7,014 nt of DNA, taken from a bacterium (GTDB lineage: Bacteria; Zhuqueibacterota; Zhuqueibacteria; Thermofontimicrobiales; Thermofontimicrobiaceae). The translations under genes and the position numbers were made by a program. Shown piece after piece: positions 1-5,898 of the stretch. The stretch lies in assembly GCA_025453735.1 (NCBI GenBank), contig JALOPY010000127.1:1-7014 (forward strand), in the 5' to 3' direction. How positions within the stretch are numbered: position 1 is the first letter of the stretch; each line of letters begins with the position of its first letter. Under the pieces are notes generated by a model. It saw only the letters and a list, made by a program, of their open reading frames with translations, made no database searches and was not told the origin of the DNA.

Positions 1-708
1 GCAGACAAAGATGGCTTGATGGAAGATGATGTCATTCAGCAACTGAATGATGTGAAAATTCGTCACGCCAGCACACTGACCCGCATGATTCGGAAAATAG
101 CGCCGGGAGACAAAGCAAGCATCATCGTCATCCGGGATGGCAAAGAAAAGGCGATAAAGGTGACCATTGGCAAATATAAAGAAAGCTCCAATTTTTCGAT
201 CAACCTGGGGAGAGGCTCAAATATTTTCCGGTACTTTGGCGGCAAAGCCTATTTGGGCGTGCAATTGCATGAGTTGAATGAAGGACTGGCAGAATACTTC
301 AGCGTGAAACCTGATGCTGGCGTGCTTGTCTTAGAAGTTGAGGACGATAGCCCGGCTGAAAAATCCGGCATCAAAGCTGGCGACATCATTGCGAAAGTCG
401 ACAATGAAACCGTCTCCCATCCTGAAGATATTCAGGAGATCATTGCAGAACTGGAAGAAGATGATGAAATCGAAATTGAGCTCATCCAGAAAGGGAAAAA
501 GAAAACGGTCAAGGTCACGCTCGAAGAAAGTGAAAATCTAAAAAGTTTTTACTTCTCTCCATCTCAAAACATTCATCATTTTGAAACCATTCCCCGGCTA
601 CAGTACGAATTGAAGAAATTCGAGTCCAAAACGAAAAGAGATAAAGAACTGCCGGAGAAAAAGATCGAGATAAAAGAAAAGTCAGTTATCTCGACCGAGA
701 CTATTTGA
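1..708 (+). CDS. Tandem PDZ-domain protein, 5' end outside the window
   Basis: The reading frame is open from base 1, so the gene begins upstream; 235 codons are visible and the stop is TGA at 706-708. Counting from the first visible codon, residues 1-57 are the rear part of one PDZ domain (GLMEDDVIQQLNDVKI, then PGDKASIIVIRDGKEK). Residues about 82-173 are a complete second PDZ domain, with a YLGV carboxylate-binding loop at 84-87 and SPAEKSGIKAGDIIAKVDN at 117-135. The last 60 residues or so are charged and lysine-rich, with no recognisable fold. PDZ pairs like this are found in HtrA/Deg proteases and in stand-alone periplasmic adaptor proteins. The protease domain, if any, and any export signal would lie upstream, so neither can be judged. 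The PDZ assignment is firm; the specific function is open. Confidence 0.88.
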   Translation, partial: ADKDGLMEDDVIQQLNDVKIRHASTLTRMIRKIAPGDKASIIVIRDGKEKAIKVTIGKYKESSNFSINLGRGSNIFRYFGGKAYLGVQLHELNEGLAEYFSVKPDAGVLVLEVEDDSPAEKSGIKAGDIIAKVDNETVSHPEDIQEIIAELEEDDEIEIELIQKGKKKTVKVTLEESENLKSFYFSPSQNIHHFETIPRLQYELKKFESKTKRDKELPEKKIEIKEKSVISTETI

Positions 709-721
709 TTGCACTGCTCCT

Positions 722-890
722 GATTTGTTGTCTCGGAATTTCAAAGTTTCATGGGAACAAATGCAATAAAATCTTACAAGGAGTAGCGGAGTTAATGGAG
801 AATTTTTTGAGAAATTATCGAGCCGCAATAAAACTCTGTTTAAACTCCGCTTACTCCGCTTCTCATTGTAGGGAAATTACTTCATTAATC
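722..890 (+). repeat. Interspersed palindromic repeat, copy A
   Basis: This is one of three copies in the window (B at 4815-4983, C at 5679-5856 inverted). Shared blocks in order are a GGAATTTCAAAGTT-like left edge, ATCTTACAAGGAG, GGAGTT, a T-run followed by GA, AAACTCTGTTTAAACTC (GTTTAAAC at 838-845), CTCCGCTTCTCATTGTA, and AATTACTTCATTAATC at the right edge. Arm 775-791 (TACAAGGAGTAGCGGAG) pairs with 854-870 at 15 of 17 positions, so the centre can fold into a long hairpin. The left edge lies 13 bases after the PDZ stop codon. Edges were set by comparing the copies by eye and may be off by several bases. It carries no gene. Confidence 0.85.
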
Positions 891-994
891 AATGCTCCCC
901 AAAAAAATGGCGCATCCTCGTTTTATTTCCTATCAGCATAGCTGCCCCACACCCATCTCGACTCGTTAAATTTTCATATTATCAAAATTAGAGG

Positions 995-1023
995 TTGACT
1001 AAATTCCGGAAATAGATTATATT
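995..1023 (+). promoter_or_regulatory. Sigma70-like promoter, probably for the CHAP-like gene
   Basis: TTGACT at 995-1000 and TATATT at 1018-1023 are separated by exactly 17 bases; each box matches the housekeeping consensus at five of six positions. The next plus-strand gene starts at 1377, which would give a leader of about 345 bases containing element D. AT-rich DNA can produce such matches by chance, so this remains a prediction. Confidence 0.5.
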
Positions 1024-1100
1024 ACCAACAGATCATCAAGCTTCTTGGCTAATTTCAACCTATAATATTACAAGTCAGATCTTTGTTTTTTTGGCAAAAA

Positions 1101-1217
1101 AAATCTTCAACACCAAGCCACTAAGAAGCCATAAAGGACACAAAGCAAGAATTAAATAATAAGTAATTATTTTTATTCGTGGGCTTTGTGTTTTTGCTTT
1201 GTGGCTTGGTGTTGAAA
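1101..1217. repeat. Palindromic intergenic element D
   Basis: The outer arms TTCAACACCAAGCCAC (1106-1121) and GTGGCTTGGTGTTGAA (1201-1216) are a perfect 16-bp inverted repeat. An inner pair, ACACAAAGC (1138-1146) and GCTTTGTGT (1183-1191), matches over 9 bp. The centre is AT-rich. Read on the minus strand, the hairpin is followed by GAAGATTTTTTTT, which looks like an intrinsic terminator, although no minus-strand gene lies to its right to need one. The repeated caccaag/ctttgtg wording resembles palindromic repeats that I recall from many environmental bacterial genomes. Only one copy is present in this window. Confidence 0.75.
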
Positions 1218-1376
1218 TAATTTTTATGCAGCTTTGCTGCGCTGAGCGATAAGCGATTTAGTGTTCGGATTGTTATTGAATAGGAGCGCCGTGCCTTTAT
1301 CCCGTTCCAATTAATCTTTGTTAATCTGAATACCCGCAAAGCCTGCTGAACAATAAAAAAATAAGGAGAACCAGTT

Positions 1377-2165
1377 ATGAAAAATTCAGACTACCCAGCC
1401 CACATCCGACGCGAACTCACTTTCAAAGACCCGATCCAGCCTGGAGATCGCGGCATGAAAGTGAAAAGGGTACAGGAATGGTTGACCTACCACTCATTCG
1501 CAACAACAATCGACAGCGATTTTGGTGAAGCGACTGAAATTTGCGTGCGTCGCTTTCAAGAGTCAAAAACCCTGTCAATTACGGGAATCGTTGATGAAGC
1601 AACATGGAATGAGTTGATCGCTCCGTTAGTAACCGCGTTGTCCCCAATTGAGCCTGCCGCTAACGACACGCTTTCTGATTTGATGCTGAAATATGCCAAC
1701 CAGCACCTGGCGCAACGCCCAACAGAGCTGGGTGGCGAAAATGCTGGCGTTTGGGTGCGCTTATATATGGATGGCAATGAAGGTGCTGATTGGAAGTGGT
1801 GTGCTGGATTCGTGACGTTTATTATGAAACAAGCTTGTGAAACGCTCGAACGTCCCACTCCAATTCCAGGATCTTTTTCTTGCGATTCACTCGCCTACCA
1901 GGCTCGTGAGGCTGGCTTATTTATCTCAGGAAAAGATATTGAACAGGGTCACATTGCTGTACCGTCATTGGGAACAGCGCAAATGTTTTTGGTCCGCAGA
2001 ACTGCAACCGACTGGACACATACCGGCTTCTCGTTTGATTGGCAAGATCATAACTTTGCGACGATCGAGGGGAACACCAATGATGAAGGTGCAAGCAATG
2101 GCTATGAGCTCTGCAAGAGATTTAGATCAACTAAAGACAAAGACTTCATCGCCTTCCCGGAATAA
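1377..2165 (+). CDS. Peptidoglycan-binding and CHAP-like cysteine peptidase protein
   Basis: This 262-residue protein probably cleaves or binds cell-wall peptidoglycan. Residues about 22-83 form a PG_binding_1 domain (QPGDRGMKVKRVQEWL, then DFGEATEICVRRFQ and GIVDEATWNEL). Residues about 100-262 resemble CHAP/NlpC-P60-type amidases. The likely nucleophile is Cys142 in WCAGFV, the histidine is His215 in THTGFSF, and the third polar position is Glu231 or Asn233 in IEGNTND. The start is supported by AAGGAG at 1363-1368, eight bases before ATG. The N-terminus is polar, with no signal peptide or membrane segment, so export would need another route such as lysis or a secretion apparatus. It stands alone, without a holin or visible immunity gene. 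Alternatives are a phage-derived endolysin, a secreted effector or a housekeeping hydrolase. The fold is reasonably sure; the role is unknown. Confidence 0.82.
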   Translation: MKNSDYPAHIRRELTFKDPIQPGDRGMKVKRVQEWLTYHSFATTIDSDFGEATEICVRRFQESKTLSITGIVDEATWNELIAPLVTALSPIEPAANDTLSDLMLKYANQHLAQRPTELGGENAGVWVRLYMDGNEGADWKWCAGFVTFIMKQACETLERPTPIPGSFSCDSLAYQAREAGLFISGKDIEQGHIAVPSLGTAQMFLVRRTATDWTHTGFSFDWQDHNFATIEGNTNDEGASNGYELCKRFRSTKDKDFIAFPE

Positions 2166-2184
2166 TAAGTTTAGAAATTTTGAC

Positions 2185-2213
2185 TTGACTTTTAAATATA
2201 TTCGTCTTAATTT
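2185..2213 (+). promoter_or_regulatory. Possible weak promoter before the TPR gene
   Basis: The overlapping pair TTGACTTGACT at 2180-2190 supplies a good -35 box (TTGACT, 2185-2190). Seventeen bases further on, the -10 candidate TAATTT (2208-2213) is poor. The region is very AT-rich and starts just after the CHAP-like gene's stop, so a promoter for the TPR-ttcA pair is plausible here, but the match is weak. Confidence 0.28.
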
Positions 2214-2250
2214 CCTGACATTATATTTTCGATTGATTTGAATTTTCTTC

Positions 2251-2259
2251 AGGGAGAGG
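2251..2259 (+). promoter_or_regulatory. Ribosome-binding site deciding the TPR gene start
   Basis: The purine run AGGGAGAGG ends eight bases before the ATG at 2268. It favours that codon over the in-frame TTG at 2238, which would place this run inside the coding sequence and add ten residues ahead of the signal peptide. Confidence 0.6.
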
Positions 2260-2267
2260 CAGCATCG

Positions 2268-4046
2268 ATGAGATATTATTTTAAGGAAGTTGTGCGACGG
2301 AAAATCGTTTTAACAATTATCTTTTTATCTTGCATTTCAACAATAAGTCATGGCTCGGATTCACTCAAAGTTGCAGCGACTTCCAATGCAATAAACAGCA
2401 GCCAGTTTATCACAGCAATCATTCCCTTTGAAATTTCCGAGAATGATTCATTATTAATATCATCACGGCAAAATATTTCAGACTCATTACAAGTTTTTCT
2501 TGCCTCTCCCCTATTTTCAAATATTAGCGTGCAAAATTTAGAAAACGAATCAATAGCCAAATTAGCACCTGGCAACGAAGGTAAATTAAAGCAGTTTGCC
2601 GATAAAAACAGTATCAACCTGATGATATTTGGCAAGCTGGAATTCGATGCGAACCATTCAATTTCACTTCACCCATCGCTTTTTGTGAATGAGCCAACTC
2701 CGGCTGAAAAAAAAGACATTGCGACGGAAAATTCACTGACAGGAAAAACCTGTCGTATAAATCAAATTCACCTGCCCAAAATTTCAGCAGATGCGCTCGA
2801 ATCATTTTTCAATTTTATCGCGGCACATTATTTCTTATCCCAAAAAAATTTCGACGCAACAATCGGGATCCTAATAACGGATTCAACTTTTGCCGGCAGG
2901 TTTTTCCTTGCCGAGAGCTATCTGCGTCGCGGAATTTCTCACGATAAAAATTTGACCGCTGCAAAAAAAGATTGGGATAGCTCGCTTGTTGCTTTAAAAA
3001 TGTGTTCGCTCCTTGCTGAGTCGTCCCTTGATTCAATTTGTGTCTATAACAATTCAGGAGTTGCCTTTCAATTGCTGGGAGAGCTTGATAGCGCCATTGT
3101 TTGTTTCACGAAAGCGATGTCGAGTTTCCGCCAGTCTGTAAGCTCTCGCGAGCGAATCAAAATCGCTAACAATTTAGGCAACATTTATCTCCTGAGCGGG
3201 CAATGGAAACAAGCGCTCGATGTATTTCAATCAAATCTTGAAGAAGTAAAAAATTCTGGCGACTCCCTGAATTTGGCGGAGACGTATGAAAACCTGGGGG
3301 ATATTTACCAGCTAATTTTGCAGCGCAATAAAGCCATTCAATATTACACGAGCGCACTGGAAATTAGAAAATCGATGAATGATGATGCCGGGAAGGCGAC
3401 CTGTTTTCAGCTCCTCGGCAATGTTTACCTGGGAAAAAATGAGCACGAAACGGCAAAACATCATTTCAAGGAGGGATTGGCGTTAAACTTGAAACTGCAA
3501 AATGAGCCACGGGTCGCGGATTCGTACGATCTTATCGGGCAGGTTTTTCAGGATGCTGGAGTTGCCGATAGCGCATTAATCTATTATCAGAAAAGTATGA
3601 GCAATTATGAATTATTGGGCGATGAGATCGGGTATCTCCGCTCGCTGTTGCACCAGGCGTCGGTCCATCAAAAAGAAAAAAAAATCGACGAAGCTTTGGC
3701 GCTTTACGATAAAGCGCTGGAACGGGCAACCGACCAGGACAGCAGAAATATACAAGCGCAAATTTATGATCGACTGGGAGATATTTATAATAGCCGGGAT
3801 GACCTGATCACGGCTTATGACTATTATAAACAGTCAACTGAACTTTATGAGGAATTGCAGAATTATGAAAGCCTTTCACTCATCCTGTTCAATATGGGAT
3901 TGATTCACTTGAAAAATAATGAATATGGTGAGGGCTATCAAATTTTGAAACGAGCGATTGAAATGGATAAGGAACACGGCTTCAATAATTTGAGTAATGA
4001 ACAGGATTTTCTTCAAGAAGTACTGGACCTATTAAACAAAAATTAA
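2268..4046 (+). CDS. Exported protein with eight 40-residue TPRs
   Basis: From ATG 2268 the protein has 592 residues. Residues 1-29 look like a Sec signal peptide: basic VVRRK, a hydrophobic core IVLTIIFLSCIST, and a likely cleavage after SHG. Cys22 lacks a good lipobox. Residues about 46-125 (FITAIIPFEI to INLMIFGKLEF) resemble the small alpha/beta nucleotide-binding-like domains of TolB-N/FlgO/CsgG-type proteins, but only weakly. From about residue 259, eight TPRs run in exact 40-residue register, marked by NSGVAF (262), NLGNIY (302), NLGDIY (342), LLGNVY (382), LIGQVF (422), a degenerate sixth, RLGDIY (502) and NMGLIH (542). Weaker helical repeats lie at 180-257. No enzyme domain follows. 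TPR arrays bind proteins, so a periplasmic scaffold is the inference; the partner is unknown. The 18-base gap to the next gene suggests co-transcription. Confidence 0.85.
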   Translation: MRYYFKEVVRRKIVLTIIFLSCISTISHGSDSLKVAATSNAINSSQFITAIIPFEISENDSLLISSRQNISDSLQVFLASPLFSNISVQNLENESIAKLAPGNEGKLKQFADKNSINLMIFGKLEFDANHSISLHPSLFVNEPTPAEKKDIATENSLTGKTCRINQIHLPKISADALESFFNFIAAHYFLSQKNFDATIGILITDSTFAGRFFLAESYLRRGISHDKNLTAAKKDWDSSLVALKMCSLLAESSLDSICVYNNSGVAFQLLGELDSAIVCFTKAMSSFRQSVSSRERIKIANNLGNIYLLSGQWKQALDVFQSNLEEVKNSGDSLNLAETYENLGDIYQLILQRNKAIQYYTSALEIRKSMNDDAGKATCFQLLGNVYLGKNEHETAKHHFKEGLALNLKLQNEPRVADSYDLIGQVFQDAGVADSALIYYQKSMSNYELLGDEIGYLRSLLHQASVHQKEKKIDEALALYDKALERATDQDSRNIQAQIYDRLGDIYNSRDDLITAYDYYKQSTELYEELQNYESLSLILFNMGLIHLKNNEYGEGYQILKRAIEMDKEHGFNNLSNEQDFLQEVLDLLNKN

Positions 4047-4064
4047 AATTGGTTTTCGTTCTTT

Positions 4065-4814
4065 ATGGCACAAAATCTACATGAGTTCATCCGCAAAAAT
4101 ATGGAGCTTGCTGTCAACGATTTTCAAATGATCCAACCCGGAGATCGCATTTTAGTTGGCGTTTCCGGAGGCGCGGATTCTTTTACATTATTAAAAGTTC
4201 TATCTGGCAGAAAAATATTCATTCCACAGGATATTACATTGATCCCCGCCTATATTGACCTCGGATTTGCGGGTGAAGATACCTCCCATATTAAAGCGCT
4301 GGAATCATATTTTGAACAAAACAGCTACGAATATTACATCGATCGCACCACAATCGGTCTCTTTGCGCACAGCGAGAAAAATCGAAAGAAGCCTTGTTTC
4401 TTATGCTCGCGATTGAGAAGGAAGCGATTGTTTGAAATTGCTGATAAATTCAATTGTAAAAAAATTGCGCTGGGTCATCACAAAGACGACATCATCGAAA
4501 CGCTATTGATCAATATCTTTTTTGCCAGGGAAATTGCGACCATAAATCCGAATCAGCCGTTCTTTAAAGGAAAATACCAGATTATTCGTCCGCTGGTTTA
4601 TGTATGGGAGAAAAAAATAAAACGCTATGCTCAGATGAATGAATTCCCGGTTTTCGAAAATCTATGCCCGACTGCCAAAACTTCCCATCGCAATATCATC
4701 AAAAATATGCTGCATGATCTGGAGCGGAAGCAAAAAGGAGTCAAGGAAAATATCTTCAAATCGCTGCGGCAGGTCAAACGAGATTATATCTGGGGAATCA
4801 TCGATAGCGAATAG
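4065..4814 (+). CDS. ttcA: TtcA-like tRNA 2-thiolation enzyme (PP-loop ATPase)
   Basis: The 249-residue protein matches the TtcA branch of PP-loop ATPases, which adenylate a tRNA base and replace its oxygen with sulphur (2-thiocytidine at position 32 in the Escherichia coli enzyme). VNDFQMIQPGDRILVGVSGG is typical of the family's N-terminus. The PP-loop is SGGADS at 34-39, and GHHKDD is at 137-142. Cys111 and Cys114 (PCFLC) with Cys201 (LCPTA) match the three cysteines that hold the [4Fe-4S] cluster in TtcA. It is shorter than the E. coli enzyme (about 310 residues), lacking terminal extensions. It has no zinc-finger cysteine pairs, which argues against TtuA. The ATG has no clear Shine-Dalgarno sequence and may rely on coupling to the TPR gene 18 bases upstream. 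The family is secure; the exact tRNA target is inferred. Confidence 0.85.
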   Translation: MAQNLHEFIRKNMELAVNDFQMIQPGDRILVGVSGGADSFTLLKVLSGRKIFIPQDITLIPAYIDLGFAGEDTSHIKALESYFEQNSYEYYIDRTTIGLFAHSEKNRKKPCFLCSRLRRKRLFEIADKFNCKKIALGHHKDDIIETLLINIFFAREIATINPNQPFFKGKYQIIRPLVYVWEKKIKRYAQMNEFPVFENLCPTAKTSHRNIIKNMLHDLERKQKGVKENIFKSLRQVKRDYIWGIIDSE

Positions 4815-4983
4815 AATTTATTGTATCTGAATTTCAAAGTTAAAGTAAAAAATATTTTAGTAAAACCCTGCAAGGAGCATCAGAGTTAACTGAGAATCAC
4901 GGAGATTTTTTGGGGATTATTTGGCGGTTCTGAAACTCTGTTTAAACTCCGCTTGCTCCGCTTCTCCTTGTGGAAAATTACCA
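4815..4983 (+). repeat. Interspersed palindromic repeat, copy B
   Basis: This is the second forward copy of the family. It begins at the base after the ttcA-like stop codon. It shares TGAATTTCAAAGTT, GCAAGGAG, GAGATTTTTT, GATTATTTGGCG, AAACTCTGTTTAAACTCCGC (GTTTAAAC at 4940-4947) and CTCCGCTTCTCCTTGTG with the other copies. Arms 4871-4885 and 4956-4970 pair at 12 of 15 positions, including seven consecutive pairs CAAGGAG/CTCCTTG. Its right edge departs from A and C after AATTAC, where an A-run and a separate hairpin follow, so this end may be truncated or interrupted. The last part falls within an open frame continuous with pth, but it is not coding in my reading. Confidence 0.85.
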
Positions 4984-4997
4984 AAAAAAATTTTCGT

Positions 4998-5030
4998 ACT
5001 GATTCCATCGCTTGGAGCGATGGAATCAGT
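4998..5030. repeat. Perfect 15-bp palindrome with 3-base loop upstream of pth
   Basis: ACTGATTCCATCGCT (4998-5012), loop TGG, then AGCGATGGAATCAGT (5016-5030). In RNA the stem can grow by about four more pairs, two of them G-U. On the plus strand no T-run follows. On the minus strand it is followed by ACGAAAATTTTTTTT, so it resembles an intrinsic terminator for minus-strand transcription, although no minus-strand gene lies nearby. It sits 63 bases before the pth start and may instead act in the pth leader or be a separate dispersed palindrome. Confidence 0.8.
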
Positions 5031-5093
5031 GTGACAATACAAATTTTAAAATTAAAAAACAGAAAACAGAAGCAAGAATATCACGATAAAGTT

Positions 5094-5666
5094 ATGATCA
5101 AACTCATTGTAGCTCTCGGCAATCCCGAAGAAAAATATGCACACACACGGCATAACATCGCGTGGCAGCTCCTGCCCTATCTTTCTTTTTATGATAATCT
5201 GAGCTGGCAGGAAAAGTTCAAGGGCAAATATGCCACTCATGCTATTCAGAGCCAGAAGGTCTTTTTTCTGACACCGCAGACCTATATGAATAAGAGCGGT
5301 GAAAGCGTGCAACCGTTTATGAATTTTTTCAAACTGGAAACTGAAGAAATCCTCATCATCCACGATGAAATCGAGCTTGAGTTTGGCGTCGTTGGTTTCA
5401 AAACAGGCGGCGGACTGGCAGGGCACAACGGACTTCGCTCGATTGCCGCGTCGCTTGGCACCAGCGATTTCAACCGATTCCGGCTGGGCATTTCGCGACC
5501 GATTCATGGGAAGGTTGACTCGTATGTGCTGGGAAGATTTTCCGAGGACGAGCAGATCGTCCTTCCAATCTATCTCAAAAAAGCCGCTCAGTTGTTGGAA
5601 CAATGCTTGGTGGAGGAGTTTGATAGTTGTGAACGGAAATTTCGGAAAGAGAAGTTAAATACATAG
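5094..5666 (+). CDS. pth: Peptidyl-tRNA hydrolase
   Basis: Pth cleaves the ester bond of peptidyl-tRNAs released from stalled ribosomes, recycling the tRNA in the cytoplasm. From ATG 5094 the protein is 190 residues, the usual bacterial length. Family signatures are all present: LIVALGNPEEKYAHTRHN with Asn10 and the catalytic His20, TPQTYMNKSGES with Met65-Asn66, IIHDE with Asp91, and KTGGGLAGHNGLRS with His111-Asn112. The frame is open upstream to 4953, but that part would encode repeat copy B and the palindrome. The family alignment starts at MIKLIVALG, which sets the start. No clear Shine-Dalgarno is visible. The usual neighbours rplY/ctc and rpsF are absent; instead the gene lies between inverted repeat copies B and C. 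Confidence 0.96.
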   Translation: MIKLIVALGNPEEKYAHTRHNIAWQLLPYLSFYDNLSWQEKFKGKYATHAIQSQKVFFLTPQTYMNKSGESVQPFMNFFKLETEEILIIHDEIELEFGVVGFKTGGGLAGHNGLRSIAASLGTSDFNRFRLGISRPIHGKVDSYVLGRFSEDEQIVLPIYLKKAAQLLEQCLVEEFDSCERKFRKEKLNT

Positions 5667-5678
5667 CTTCGCAAAAGG

Positions 5679-5856
5679 ATTAATGAAGTGATTGCCTTAC
5701 AATGAGAAACGGAGGAATTAGAGTTTAAACGGAGTTTTAAGATCGCCAAATAATCTCTAAAAAAATCTCCGCGAGACTCCGTCAACTCCATTGCTCATTG
5801 TGAGATTTTTTTATGGTATTTTTCACATAAACATTGAAATTCCGATACATTAAAAT
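5679..5856 (-). repeat. Interspersed palindromic repeat, copy C (inverted)
   Basis: Read on the minus strand this matches copies A and B: ATGTATCGGAATTTCAATGT at its left edge, ATCTCACAATGAG, GGAGATTTTTTT, GATTATTTGGCG, AAACTCCGTTTAAACTC (GTTTAAAC at 5723-5730), CTCATTGTAAGG, and CACTTCATTAATC at its right edge. Copies A and C agree through this right edge, which B lacks. It begins 12 bases after the pth stop, and its other end lies about 42 bases before the rnhC start, so it fills nearly the whole intergenic gap. Confidence 0.85.
5699..5812 (+). terminator. Terminator-like hairpin formed by repeat copy C
   Basis: ACAATGAG (5699-5706) pairs perfectly with CTCATTGT (5794-5801), and weaker GGAG/CTCC pairing continues inward. 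The closing arm is followed by GAG and then seven or more T residues (5806-5812). This would suit termination after pth. However, the loop is long, so it is not a classical compact terminator and efficiency cannot be judged. Confidence 0.35.
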
Positions 5857-5898
5857 TGACTTCTTGAATCGCTATGAATTTGAAAAAGGCTTGAAGGC

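Larger units (their letters stand above)
709..1376. other. Long gene-free intergenic region
   Basis: This stretch of 668 bases separates the PDZ gene from the CHAP-like gene. It contains repeat copy A near its left end, a sigma70-like promoter at 995-1023, and palindromic element D at 1101-1217. Smaller features are a poly-T/poly-A inverted pair around 1086-1103 and a 5-bp hairpin GCAGC-TTT-GCTGC at 1228-1240. Short frames here overlap the repeats and show no family resemblance or ribosome-binding site. I see no tRNA, recognised riboswitch or CRISPR repeat. If the promoter is used, about 345 bases of this region are the 5' leader of the gene at 1377. Confidence 0.7.

Noticed and set aside
705..941. 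Plus-strand 78-codon frame after the PDZ gene
   Set aside because: It consists mostly of repeat copy A, with no ribosome-binding site or family resemblance.
722..1217. CRISPR array from the repeated intergenic blocks
   Set aside because: There are no regularly spaced identical short repeats with spacers and no cas genes; the repetition is dispersed and palindromic.
1121..1339. Minus-strand 72-codon frame
   Set aside because: It overlaps element D and adjacent AT-rich DNA, and its translation is asparagine/lysine-rich with no recognisable domain.
2238..2267. TTG start for the TPR gene
   Set aside because: It would put the purine-rich ribosome-binding run inside the gene and ahead of a normal signal peptide; ATG 2268 has the better site.
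2328..2336. Lipoprotein lipobox at Cys22 of the TPR protein
   Set aside because: The sequence FLSC has Phe and Leu at -3 and -2, which is a poor lipobox, and a signal peptidase I site after SHG fits better.
4953..5093. N-terminal extension of pth by 47 codons
   Set aside because: The extension starts at TTG inside repeat copy B and runs through the palindrome. It gives low-complexity lysine-rich sequence, and the Pth family begins at MIKLIVALG (5094).
5052..5603. Minus-strand 183-codon frame across pth
   Set aside because: It is an antisense shadow of a clearly conserved gene; its translation shows no known motifs.
5588..5791. Minus-strand 67-codon frame
   Set aside because: It covers the pth 3' end and repeat copy C; similar peptides arise in copy A simply because the repeat is read in a frame.
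5856..5878. Promoter TTGACT plus TATGAA before rnhC
   Set aside because: The gap between boxes is only 11 bases, too short for a sigma70 promoter, and no -10 box is seen at 16-18 bases.
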